This document shows, piece after piece, positions 28,873 through 37,902 of a DNA stretch of 64,000 nucleotides. The translations under genes were made by a program, and so were the position numbers. The notes below the pieces were generated by a model. That model searched no databases and was not told the DNA's origin. It was given only the letters and a program-made list of their open reading frames with translations. The DNA comes from Lewinellaceae bacterium (lineage in GTDB: Bacteria; Bacteroidota; Bacteroidia; Chitinophagales; Saprospiraceae). The stretch covers positions 3,399-67,398 of the forward strand of contig JADJSY010000033.1 of NCBI GenBank assembly GCA_016711435.1. The letters are read 5' to 3'. How positions within the stretch are numbered: the first letter of the stretch is position 1; every line of letters starts with the position of its first letter.

Positions 28873-29699
28873 ATGAAACAGATTCTCTCTTTTTCCGCTT
28901 TCTTGCCGCACTGTTCCTGCTGGGTTGTGAAGAAAAACCGATCGTTATTCCGGACTTAAAGGCCGGCGAACGCCGGGTACTGGTGGAAGAACTGACGGGC
29001 GTCCGCTGCCAGAACTGTCCCGATGGCGCCCGCGAACTGCTTGCCCTGCAAACAACATTCGGGAAAGAAAACCTGATTATCGTCTCCGTTCATGCAGCAG
29101 GCGCTTTTTCTGTACCATACACCAGTAATCCGCCCAATCTTTATGATTTTCGTTTTGAAAAAGCCACGGAACTGGCCAATTTCATCGGTATCGCAGAAGG
29201 ATATCCGACCGCATCGGTGAACCGGCAGTTGCTCCCTGGAAACATGTCGCTCTTTTCCCCGCGCTCGGCCTGGCCCAGCCTGGCTGCGGAAGAATTCAAT
29301 GAAGATTTCCAACTCGATATGTTTATGAATACGACATACGACGAATCTTCCCGCCAACTGGATATCAGCCTGAACCTCGCGCCGGCAGCCACCTTGCCCG
29401 GTGAAAACCGCATCACGGTAATGATTACGCAAGACAGCATTGTAGATGTGCAATTGGACGGCCAAGACAGAATAGCGAACTACATACACCGCCATGTGCT
29501 GCGGCATATCGTTACCAAGGCCGACGGCGATATTATCACCGAACCGCTCAGAACAGGCGATTTGGTGAAAAAAACATTCTCCCTCACGCTCCAGCCTACC
29601 TGGGATCCGAAACAGTGCAGCGTCATCGCTTTTGTACACCACGGCGGCAACCCCGATAAAGAGGTGTTGCAGGTGGTGGAGAAGCATTTACAGGAATGA
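28873..29699 (+). CDS. Omp28-like lipoprotein with thioredoxin-type CxxC (frameshifted signal)
   Basis: From ATG 28873 the signal peptide starts in one frame. Adding one T to the T5 at 28890-28894 gives MKQILSFFRFLAALFLLGCE, a lipoprotein signal with lipobox LLGC. The rest (from EEKPIVIPDLKAGERRVLVE) is clean to the stop at 29697-29699. ELTGVRCQNCP carries a CxxC at the position of a thioredoxin-fold active site, as in Omp28-related outer-membrane lipoproteins. C-terminal half is beta-rich (SLTLQPTWDPKQCSVIAFV). A role in surface redox or binding is inferred; the family is poorly characterised. The last codon and stop merge into hairpin F. Confidence 0.8.
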
Positions 29700-29940
29700 T
29701 AAATGATGAATGATGAACATGAGACATCCCGGATTTTGCCTAAAACGACCACATAGAGGTCAAACTCTTATTTATTGATGATTGCTTATTGACAATTGAT
29801 GATTTTTGATGTGCGAAGATGCCACCTTACATCAAAAATCATCAATTGTCAATAAGCAATCATCAATAAAAAATGTGCCGACTCGTGCTAAGAGTCACTA
29901 GAAAAATCCGGGATGACTCATGTTTATCATTCATCATTCC
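29693..29940. repeat. Nested hairpin F (42-bp perfect inner arms)
   Basis: Outer arms 29693-29737 and 29902-29940 use ATGATGAATGATGAA and CATCCCGGATTTT words. Inner arms 29771-29812 and 29829-29870 are identical complements over 42 bases, 16-base loop. It sits between convergent genes; its right edge is 4 bases from the truA stop. A related, rearranged copy lies at 31850-32096. Confidence 0.92.
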
Positions 29941-29944
29941 TGAT

Positions 29945-30678
29945 CTAATATTCCACCTTCTCCAGAAACAACCCCGAAGGCGGCGCCGTCAGTTTGGCCG
30001 GTTCGCGCGAAGGATTTTTTAAAAAACCTTCCACCGCCTGGCCTGTCATACGGCCGCGGCCCACTTCCACCAGCACGCCCACGATGCGGCGCACCATTTT
30101 CCATAAAAAGTGCGAACCGGTCAGGCGGATGTAAATGCGGTCGGCATCTTCGGTGACTTCGACGCGATTCATTTCGACCATGGTGCTTTGGCCTTCTTTT
30201 TCCACGTCGCCGAAGGAACTAAAATCGTGGAAACCTTCCAGGCGGGCAGCGGCGTCGGACATGGCCCGCACATCGAGCCGGTCGCGCACCCACCAGACGT
30301 ATTTTTTGGCAAAAGCATCCCGGCGTTTAGAGATTTGATATACATACGTCCGGTTGCGGGCGTCGTGTCGCGCATGGAATTTGGGATGCGCTTTTTCCAC
30401 CCGCAGGATATTGATGCCATGCGGCAATTCGTCGTTGAAACGCATCATGATCTGTTCGGGCGTACCTTTGGCGACCGGCACTTCGAGGTGCGCCACCTGC
30501 CCGCGGGCATGCACACCCGCGTCCGTCCGCCCGGCGCCGTATATTTCGAGGTCTTCCGTTTCAAATATTTTAAATGCCACAGCGAGTAATTCGCCCTGTA
30601 CGGAGCGTTCCTTGCGTTGCAATTGCCAACCCGCATAATTGGCCCGTCGTATTCCAGTGTTAGTTTAAATCTTGCCAT
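29945..30678 (-). CDS. truA: tRNA pseudouridine synthase A (one-base frameshift)
   Basis: From ATG 30676-30678 the first residues are MARFKLTLEYDG, the TruA N terminus. After a one-base loss in the GGCCC at 30641-30645 the frame moves and continues NYAGWQLQRKERSVQGEL, then the catalytic block YGAGRTDAGVHARGQVAHLE with its Asp. The end (LTAPPSGLFLEKVEY) is the expected one. Full length would be about 244 residues. TruA converts U38-U40 in tRNA anticodon stems. Nothing suggests true inactivation; the single break fits the sequencing-error pattern of the window. Its start diverges from the GHMP kinase across hairpin H. Confidence 0.93.
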
Positions 30679-30748
30679 TTTTGATTCATCAGGGGAATTT
30701 CGACCTTTGTGTCCGCCTGTGTGGCCGCAAAGGTCGCAATGTTTATTG

Positions 30749-30875
30749 TTGAAAGTTGAGTTTATGGTTTAGGTTTATGGTTTTGGTGGTAACTCAAAGG
30801 AGGTTTACCACCTCAAACCATCAAACCATCAACTTATCAAACATAACCCCATAAACCATCAACCATCAACCAAAA
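30749..30875. repeat. Intergenic word-hairpin H between divergent genes
   Basis: Left GTTTATGGTTTAGG words (30760-30784), apex GGTGGTAAC (30785-30793) facing GGTTTACCACC (30802-30812), then right arm with CAAACCATCAAACCATCAAC words to about 30875. It lies between the truA and GHMP-kinase starts, which are transcribed away from each other. Confidence 0.85.
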
Positions 30876-30882
30876 CCTGCCC

Positions 30883-31827
30883 ATGCCCACCCTTTTCACA
30901 ACCCGCGCGAGCGGCAAACTTTTACTGACGGGAGAATATTTCGTTCTGGACGGCGCCGTCGCGCTGGCCGTGCCGGTCAGGTTTGGGCAAACGCTTCGGG
31001 CCATGAGCGGACAAGAGCCGGGAACGCTTGTTTGGAAGAGCACGGATCAGGATGGAAAAACCTGGTTTCAGGGTACTTTTGATACAAAATTCCTGGATAT
31101 TGTAACCGAAACCAATGCAGCAACCGCCCAAACCCTGCAATCTATTTTACGCGCCTGCCGGCAACAAAATCCGGGTTTTCTAACCGGCAGCCAGGGTGTG
31201 GAAGTAACCACCCAAAATGATTTTCCACGGGAATGGGGGCTGGGTAGCAGCAGCACGCTGATCGCTGCATTGGCACTTTGGGCAAATGTAGATACGTACC
31301 GGGTGTTATTTGACACGCTGGGCGGCTCCGGCTACGATATTGCCTGTGCGTATGCCGACGGGCCGTTGCTTTATCAGTTGAAAAAAACGCAACCGATGGT
31401 ACAACGTGTTGATTTTCAACCACCTTTTGCCGAAAATATCTATTTTGTTTACCTCGGTAAAAAACAAAACAGCCGCGAGGGCATCAGTCGTTACAGGCCC
31501 CGGGCAGACGCATTCAAAACAACTGCTGCTGAAATCTGCCGCCTGACCGAACGGTGCCTGATGGCCACAACGCTAACTGAATTTGAACAAGTGATACAAC
31601 AACACGAATCCATCGTCGGCCGGGCGCTCGATTTACCCACCGTCAAATCGCAGTTTTTTGAAGATTTTCCGGGCGCTGTAAAAAGCCTCGGCGCCTGGGG
31701 CGGGGATTTTGTGCTGGGGACCAGTCGTTTGCCTGAAACTGAAACGCGGGCGTATTTCCGGGAAAAGGGATTTGAGACGGTGTTGAGTTGGGGGGAGATG
31801 ATGAGGGGAACCCGGCTAATACTTTGA
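30883..31827 (+). CDS. GYDIA-type GHMP kinase
   Basis: 314 residues of the GHMP small-molecule kinase fold. The ATP-binding glycine-serine loop WGLGSSSTLIAAL is at about residues 115-127 and the family-defining GGSGYDIACAYADG follows near 148. The N-terminal RASGKLLLTGEYFVLDGAVA resembles mevalonate and phosphomevalonate kinases. The GYDIA subgroup is a Bacteroidota clade whose exact substrate is not firmly assigned; mevalonate-pathway or related sugar/isoprenoid phosphorylation is inferred from resemblance. Cytoplasmic. Single gene between hairpins H and G. Confidence 0.82.
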   Translation: MPTLFTTRASGKLLLTGEYFVLDGAVALAVPVRFGQTLRAMSGQEPGTLVWKSTDQDGKTWFQGTFDTKFLDIVTETNAATAQTLQSILRACRQQNPGFLTGSQGVEVTTQNDFPREWGLGSSSTLIAALALWANVDTYRVLFDTLGGSGYDIACAYADGPLLYQLKKTQPMVQRVDFQPPFAENIYFVYLGKKQNSREGISRYRPRADAFKTTAAEICRLTERCLMATTLTEFEQVIQQHESIVGRALDLPTVKSQFFEDFPGAVKSLGAWGGDFVLGTSRLPETETRAYFREKGFETVLSWGEMMRGTRLIL

Positions 31828-31849
31828 CAGAGGTCATCCGGATTTTGTA

Positions 31850-32096
31850 GCGACTTGGGCGCCGGTTATTGATGATTGCTGATGATTTTGATGCAAGGTG
31901 GCATCTTCGCCAAATAGAGTTTGACCTGGTCGTTTTGGCAAAATCGGGTGAGTGTTTGTGAAAGCTTGTGTCCGTTGTGGTAAAATTCGGTTGGTAAAGT
32001 TTTTAGGTTTATGTGAGACACTCAAACGCCAAAATATTGATAATCAATAAGCAAAGCACCTATAAACCTATAAACCATAAACCAATAAACCCCCAT
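31850..32096. repeat. Composite repeat region G (rearranged relative of hairpin F)
   Basis: 31850-31955 carries TTATTGATGATTGCTGATGA, AAGGTGGCATCTTCGC and GAGTTTGACCTGGTCGTTTT, which are inverted pieces of hairpin F. 32000-32096 has imperfect arms of GGTTTATAGG words ending at the polA leader. No gene in this 340-base gap. Confidence 0.7.
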
Positions 32097-32167
32097 ATTT
32101 CCCAACCTTTTGTTTGAAAAACTCCGCTACTCCCGTACCTTCGCTGCGCTTGAATACTATCCCGACT

Positions 32168-35037
32168 ATGTCAAAAAAACTCTTCCTCCTCGACGGCCAC
32201 GCGCTCGTCTACCGCGCCCACTTCGCATTCATTACCCGGCCGTTGATGAACTCCAAAGGCTGGAATGTTTCCGCCGTACAGGGTTTTATGCGCACTATGT
32301 GGGACATGATGCAAACGGAAAAACCGACCCATATTGCCGTGATGTTCGATCCGCGGGGCGGCACTTTCCGCCACGAGCAGTACGAGCCGTACAAAGCCAA
32401 CCGCGACGCACAACCCGAGGATATTTCATTTGCCATTCCCTGGATCGTCAAAATCCTGCAGGCCATGCGCGTGCCGATTGTCATCGTGGACAATTACGAG
32501 GCCGACGACGTGATTGGCACCATTGCCAAACAGGCGGAAAAAGAAGGGTTTACCACGTATATGGTTACGCCCGACAAGGATTTCGGACAATTGGTGACGG
32601 ATCACATCCTGCTATACAAACCCGCACGCATGGGCAATGACGTGGAAAAATGGGGGCCCAAAGAAGTCTGCGAACGCTGGGGCATCAAACGGGTGGAACA
32701 GGTGATCGACATGCTCGGCCTCATGGGCGATGCGGTGGACAATATTCCCGGCTTACCCGGCATCGGCGAAAAAACCGCCGCCAAACTGCTCGAAGAATTT
32801 GACACGATTGAAAACCTGCTGGCCAATGTTGACAAACTGAAAGGGAAACAACAGGAAATTGTAAAAACGCACGGTGAAAAAGCCACCCTGTCCAAATGGC
32901 TGGCTACCATCGACATCAATGCCCCGATACAATTCGACGCCACCGCGTATGAAATTGAACCTTTCGACCGCGAAAAACTGCTGGAACTGTTCAAGGAACT
33001 GGAATTCAGGACTTTAGCGGATGCTATTTTAAGAAGTCCCTAGGCGGGAAATACCGCCTCCGAAAAAACGCAGGAGATTTCTAAAACGGCAAAAACAGGC
33101 AAAAAACAGGCCGCCGACAGCTCGGGAGGTGGTACGCAGGGCAGCCTGTTTGGAGATGATCCCGCTGCGCAACCTGTCAGCGGCCCCGACGAAAAAGAGG
33201 GCATGACGCACCGGATTGCCGAAAAAAATATCCACAACGTCAGCCATACTTACCATGTCGCGGTCACGCCGGAAGAACGGTCTGCGCTGCTCAAACATTT
33301 GTTGTCCGGCCCTGCCGTTTGTTACGATTCGGAAACCACGGCATTAGATGCCACACAGGCCGAATTAGTGGGTTTTTCTTTTCTACCAAAGCCCACGAAG
33401 CCTGGTATGTGCCCGTTCCCGCCGAGCGTGCGGAAGCGGAGGCGATTGTGCAGGAGTTCAAACCCTTGTTTGAAAGTGAAACCATCGAAAAAATCGGGCA
33501 AAACCTGAAATACGACGCCATCGTGCTTAAAAACTACGGCGTCGAACTGGGCGGGCCATATTGGGATACCATGCTGGCGCATTACCTCTGGGAACCGGAT
33601 TTACGGCACAACATGAATTTCCTGGCCGAAACCTACCTGCAATACGCGCCCGTCAAAATCGAGGAACTGATCGGCAAAAAGGGTGTGAATCAGGGCAATA
33701 TGCGCGATGTGCCACTGGAACAAATCAAGGAATACGCCGCAGAAGACGCCGACATCACGATACAATTGCGCGATTTCCTGGCGCCCAAACTGAATGACAA
33801 CCAGCTGGAAAAACTGTTCCGCGAGGTGGAAACGCCGCTCGTAAAAGTGCTGGCCGATGTGGAATACGCCGGTGTGCGGATCAATCCGCATTTTTTGATG
33901 GAATATTCCGGCGTACTGGCGGAGAAGATAGTGGCCCTCGAAGAAAAAGTACTGAAACAAGCGGGTTTTACCTTCAACATTGCCAGTCCCAAACAGGTGG
34001 GGGAGGCTTTGTTCGACCAGATGAAAATCCCGTATCCCGGCAAAAAAATGAAATCGGGACAGTACAGCACCGATGAGGAAATTCTGTCGGAACTGGCGCT
34101 TACCCACCCGATCTGTGCCGATATTCTCGCACACCGGGGCCTGATGAAGCTGAAAAGCACCTACGTGGACGCTCTGCCGACGATGATTAATCCGAAAACG
34201 GGCCGGGTGCATTCGCAGTTCAACCAGACCATTGCCGCCACGGGTCGCCTCAGCAGCCAAAACCCCAACCTGCAAAACATCCCCATCCGCACCATCGAAG
34301 GCCGCGAAGTGCGCAAAGCCTTTATTCCCCGCGACGCCGACCACGTGTTGCTTTCCGCCGACTATTCGCAGATCGAACTGCGCCTGATCGCTGAAATCAG
34401 CGGCGACGAAGCCATGCTCGACGCTTTCCAGAAAGGACTGGATATTCACACGGCCACTGCTGCCGGGGTGTACGGCGTGCCGCTCGACCAGGTGACGAGC
34501 GACCAGCGCCGCGCTGCCAAAACCGTCAATTTCAGTATTATTTACGGCGCGGGCGCCACCAACCTGTCCAACCAGTTGGGCATTAAACGCGCGGAGGCTA
34601 AAGAATTGATTGAGAACTACTTCAAACAATACAGCGGCCTGAAAAAATACATGACGGACATTGTGGAATTTGCCCGAACCAACGGCTACGTGGAAACGCT
34701 GCTGGGCCGCCGCCGCAAACTCCGCGACATCGACAGCCGCAACGGCATGATGCGATCCATGGCCGAACGCATTGCCATCAATACGCCGATCCAGGGCACC
34801 GCTGCCGACCTGATCAAGGTGGCTATGATTAATATCCGGGAAGCGCTGATCGCTGGTAACTTTCAATCCAAAATGATCCTTCAGGTACACGACGAATTGG
34901 TGTTTGATGTGCAAAAAGACGAACTGGAACGCCTGAAGCCCATAATTTTTGATAAAATGACAACAGCAATCCCCAACCTGAAAGTGCCGATTCTGGTGGA
35001 AATGGGTGTGGGAGAGAACTGGCTGGAAGCACACTGA
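32168..35037 (+). CDS. polA: DNA polymerase I (interrupted by one stop and one frameshift)
   Basis: About 956 codons read as one locus. 5'-nuclease domain from ATG 32168 (MSKKLFLLDGHALVYRAHFA, TPDKDFGQLV, GDAVDNIPGLPGIGEKTA). An in-frame TAG at 33041-33043 follows, then the linker and 3'-5' exonuclease start (YDSETTALD, with its DxE) continue in the same frame. A missing T in the T4 at 33379-33382 shifts to the frame of the remainder. Polymerase motifs are intact: SADYSQIELRLIAEISG, RRAAKTVNFSIIYG, HDELVFDV. The TAG could be a nonsense change or two compensating indels nearby (adding a C and dropping an A gives SPLGGNTASEK). DNA repair and lagging-strand maturation. The exonuclease carboxylates suggest active proofreading. 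Confidence 0.95.
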
Positions 35038-35142
35038 TGTGTTTGGTGTTTAGTGTTTAGTATTTAAGGCACTTCGCTTTTGGCTACAGTGAGTAACCAA
35101 AGGCAAAGCGCCCCAAACACGAAAAACCAAACACCAAACACG
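35037..35142. repeat. Intergenic word-hairpin O (GTGTTTGGTGTTT words)
   Basis: Starts at the polA stop. Left arm 35037-35083 (GTGTTTGGTGTTTAGTGTTT), right arm 35098-35142 (CCAAACACGAAAAACCAAAC). Imperfect pairing with a TTTGGCT / AACCAAAGGC apex. Same words as region X near 58262. Confidence 0.8.
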
Positions 35143-35185
35143 AAAAAACGCAACCTGAACCCCACTCAAATTGTTACCCCGCCTT

Positions 35186-36394
35186 ATGAATTCAAAAGAA
35201 AGACTCCTCTTGATTGTCCTCGCTGCGGTCAACTTCACCCACATCATGGATTTTATGATCATGATGCCCTTGGGGCCGCAGTTGATGGCGTTGTTTCAGA
35301 TTTCACCGCAGCAATTCGGCTTTGCGGTATCGGCGTATAGCATCACTGCCGCGTTTTCCGGATTCGCGTCCGCATTTTTTGTGGATCGATTTGACCGGCA
35401 AAAACTATTGCTTTTTGCCTATATCGGATTTGTGATCGGCACTTTTTCCTGCGCATTTGCGCCCACATACGAGCTATTGGTAGCGGCGCGCATACTGGCG
35501 GGTTTGTTTGGCGGCATGATCGGCGCGCAGGTATTGTCCATCGTGAGCGATACCTTCAACTACGAACGGCGTGCAAGCGCAATGGGCATTTTGATGACCG
35601 CTTTTTCGCTGGCTTCTGTGGCAGGGGTGCCGACGGGCCTGTGGCTGGCTGCGCGGTACAGTTGGCACATGCCTTTTTTAGCCATCGGCGGATTGGGCGT
35701 TTTGGTCATTTTCTGCATCATATTTTGGGTGCCGCCGGTCAATAAACACTTAGTCGCTGGGCAGCCCAAAGGCAACCCGCTGGATGTGCTGACCAATATT
35801 TTTAACACTCCCAACCAGATGCGGGCGCTGACCTTGTCCATCGTGCTGATGATGGGGCATTTCAGCATTATTCCTTTTATCGCGCCTGCTTTGGTAGGCA
35901 ATGCCGGTTTTCAGCAGGATCAGATTTTTCTGATTTACCTCGTCGGCGGCGCGCTCACCATTTTCAGTTCTCCATTGGTTGGAAGAATTGCCGATCAGCG
36001 CGGCAAATACCCGATTTTTGTGGTGTTTGCCTTGTTTTCATTGATACCCATTTTACTCATTACCAATCTTACGCCGACGCCTTTGTGGATAGTGCTCGCT
36101 ATTTCCGGCATGTTTTTTATCGCCGCCAATGGCCGTATGATCCCGACCCAGGCCATCGTGTCGGGGGTGGTTTCGCCCCAACAACGCGGCGGTTTTATGA
36201 GCATTAACTCGTCGGTACAACAATTATCCACCGGCATCGCGGCCAATATTGCCGGGGCCATCGTGTCGGAAGGCCCCAACGGCCGCATCGAACATTACAA
36301 TTGGGTGGGTTATTTTTCCATTGTGTTGATTACGGCCAGTATTTTTCTGGCGAAAAGGGTAAAACCCCTGGAAGAGGTGAGAAGTGAGAAGTGA
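35186..36394 (+). CDS. Major facilitator superfamily transporter
   Basis: About 402 residues from ATG 35186 (MNSKERLLLIVLAAVNF). Twelve hydrophobic membrane segments are visible, with the MFS loop motif DRFDRQKLLLFAYIGF after segment 2 and ADQRGKYPIF in the second half. It resembles the drug/sugar-efflux (AraJ/DHA1) branch. Substrate not predictable from sequence. Inner membrane. Followed directly by the GTGAGAAGTGAGA word tract and hairpin P; no partner gene. Confidence 0.9.
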   Translation: MNSKERLLLIVLAAVNFTHIMDFMIMMPLGPQLMALFQISPQQFGFAVSAYSITAAFSGFASAFFVDRFDRQKLLLFAYIGFVIGTFSCAFAPTYELLVAARILAGLFGGMIGAQVLSIVSDTFNYERRASAMGILMTAFSLASVAGVPTGLWLAARYSWHMPFLAIGGLGVLVIFCIIFWVPPVNKHLVAGQPKGNPLDVLTNIFNTPNQMRALTLSIVLMMGHFSIIPFIAPALVGNAGFQQDQIFLIYLVGGALTIFSSPLVGRIADQRGKYPIFVVFALFSLIPILLITNLTPTPLWIVLAISGMFFIAANGRMIPTQAIVSGVVSPQQRGGFMSINSSVQQLSTGIAANIAGAIVSEGPNGRIEHYNWVGYFSIVLITASIFLAKRVKPLEEVRSEK

Positions 36395-36415
36395 GAGGGT
36401 GAGAAGTGAGAGACA
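36373..36415. repeat. Single-arm GTGAGAAGTGAGA word tract at the MFS gene end
   Basis: GAGGTGAGAAGTGAGAAGTGAG followed by GGTGAGAAGTGAGAG, overlapping the last codons (Glu-Glu-Val-Arg-Ser-Glu-Lys) and stop of the transporter. Same tract as after sucA. Confidence 0.7.
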
Positions 36416-36462
36416 TCCCTCTTGGCAGTGGTTGTAATTTTGGCATGGGTTTTCAGGCCTGT

Positions 36463-36525
36463 AATCGTGAGTGGTGAGTCGTGAGATGTGAATAAATGTA
36501 TTCTCACGACTCACCACTCACGATT
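36463..36525. repeat. Intergenic hairpin P (GTGAGTGGTGAGTCGTGAGA)
   Basis: Perfect 24-bp arms 36463-36486 and 36502-36525, 15-base loop, built from GTGAG-type words as in hairpin E. Lies between the MFS and GNAT genes. Confidence 0.92.
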
Positions 36526-36602
36526 TGAATACCCCTCGAAAATAGCCTGATTATCCGCAGTCTTTTACCCCATGATTCGCATTGATAACAGATAACTAAA
36601 AA

Positions 36603-37064
36603 ATGCCAACATTCAGAAAAGCAGAAGCCGCCGATGTACCGGTGTTGATCGAACTGGTAGAAGCGCTCTATACGGAAGACCCCAGCCCCCTGCATCCCAC
36701 GCCGGAACACACGCGGCGCACGTTCGAGGTATTTGCAAAACACCCCGAAAAAGGCACAGCTCTGCTGATGGAACAGGACGGACAGGTGGCGGGTTATGCA
36801 CTGTTGGTGTTTTTCTGGAGCAATGAATACGGGGGCCATAAGGTGTTCATCGACGAGTTGTTTGTCAGCCCTGCATGGCGCGGAAAAGGTCTTGCGACTG
36901 CGTTTTTTGCCTATCTTCTGCGGGAATGGGCCGATTTCGCGGTGGCTTTTGAACTCGAAGTGACGCCCTACAATGCAGAAGCCCGGCGACTCTATGAGCG
37001 GCTGGGCTTCGTGCAGGCAAAAAATGCCAATCTGGTGCTTGTTGAAAAGGCAAATAACAAATAA
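36603..37064 (+). CDS. GNAT family N-acetyltransferase
   Basis: 153 residues with the GNAT fold throughout: an N-terminal FRKAEAADVPVLIELVEALY, beta4 KVFIDELFVSPAWRGKGLAT (the acetyl-CoA-binding R-G-x-G-L/A motif), and YNAEARRLYERLGFVQAK, typical of the alpha4-beta7 region. Acetyl-CoA-dependent transfer to an amine is expected; the acceptor is unknown. The last codons (Ala-Asn-Asn-Lys) and stop are read from hairpin Q. Confidence 0.9.
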   Translation: MPTFRKAEAADVPVLIELVEALYTEDPSPLHPTPEHTRRTFEVFAKHPEKGTALLMEQDGQVAGYALLVFFWSNEYGGHKVFIDELFVSPAWRGKGLATAFFAYLLREWADFAVAFELEVTPYNAEARRLYERLGFVQAKNANLVLVEKANNK

Positions 37065-37152
37065 CAAAAGGCAAAACGCAATTTAGACATCAGTTTAAAT
37101 GCCATTTTTGCCTTTTGCTTTTTGTCTTTTGCCCCTTTCTTTTGCCCCTTGC
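37048..37152. repeat. Intergenic word-hairpin Q (GGCAAATAACAAA words)
   Basis: Left side 37048-37083 (GGCAAATAACAAATAACAAA, GGCAAAACGC), right side 37105-37152 (TTTTGCCTTTTGCTTTTTGT and repeats). Imperfect arms with A/T-rich loops, between the convergent GNAT and SDR genes. Confidence 0.75.
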
Positions 37153-37160
37153 CTGTTTAC

Positions 37161-37883
37161 TTAAAACCGCTCATACAGCCATCTCGGCGCCATTCGGAAT
37201 ACCCAGGCGGCCAACGCCCAGCGGCGGGTGATATAGGCTACGCGTTTTTTTTGTTCGATAGCGGCCATCATTTGCCGGGCCGCTTTTTCGGATGACGCGA
37301 TCCAGAACATGCCTTTATTCTGTTTGGTCATGGGCGTATCCACATATCCGGGACGGATATCTGTAATAAAAATCTTTTTCTTGTCGTGGAAGGCTTTCTG
37401 GCGCAGGCCTTCCATAAAATTGGACATAAAGGCTTTAGAGGCGTGGTAAGACGGGGCTGTACCGCCGCCGCGTTCGGAAGCGACAGAGGAAACGCCGACG
37501 AACTGTCCGCCGCCGCGCTGCCTGAAATAGCGATAGGCCCAGGTGGCTACTTCGGCAAAACCACTCACATTGACGGCAATGGTATCGCGTTCAGGTTCCC
37601 AGTCTATTTTTTTGTTGTAAATTCCGATGCCGGAATTGTAAACAATGATATCGGCGCCGCCCATTTCATATATCAATTCCTCCACAACAGCGATGTTGTC
37701 AGCAGCCGTCACATCGTGCCTGCGTATAAAAATACGTTCAGGGGCTGCTGCCTGCAATTCCTCCAACTGTTCTTGCCGCCGCCCGGTGGCGCCGACAATA
37801 CAGCCGGCGCGGGCATAAGCCACGGCTAATGCATAACCAATGCCGGATGTGGCGCCGATGATAAGTACTTTTTTCTCCGTCAT
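37161..37883 (-). CDS. Short-chain dehydrogenase/reductase
   Basis: 240 residues of a classical SDR: NAD(P)-binding GATSGIGYALA at residues 9-19, the NSGIGIY (Asn-x-Gly) motif, VSSVASE and the catalytic YHASK. An Arg at the end of strand beta2 (GATGRRQEQLEEL) suggests NADP(H) preference. The C-terminal region (MAPRWLYERF) has a hydrophobic character compatible with membrane association. Substrate unknown. Separated by 19 bases from the adenylate cyclase gene on the same strand, so they may be one transcript. Confidence 0.88.
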   Translation of the reverse strand: MTEKKVLIIGATSGIGYALAVAYARAGCIVGATGRRQEQLEELQAAAPERIFIRRHDVTAADNIAVVEELIYEMGGADIIVYNSGIGIYNKKIDWEPERDTIAVNVSGFAEVATWAYRYFRQRGGGQFVGVSSVASERGGGTAPSYHASKAFMSNFMEGLRQKAFHDKKKIFITDIRPGYVDTPMTKQNKGMFWIASSEKAARQMMAAIEQKKRVAYITRRWALAAWVFRMAPRWLYERF

Positions 37884-37902
37884 GTTGAAATGCCTGGGGC
37901 TT

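Noticed and set aside
30749..30875. Hairpin H as a transcription terminator
   Set aside because: Both neighbours are transcribed away from it, and no T-run follows either arm.
33041..33043. Programmed stop-codon recoding in polA
   Set aside because: The surrounding sequence has other apparent base errors, and two nearby indels explain the stop without recoding.
33601..35034. 477-codon frame on the minus strand opposite polA
   Set aside because: Opposite a highly conserved polymerase domain; its translation is His/Val/Gln-rich with no recognisable domain.
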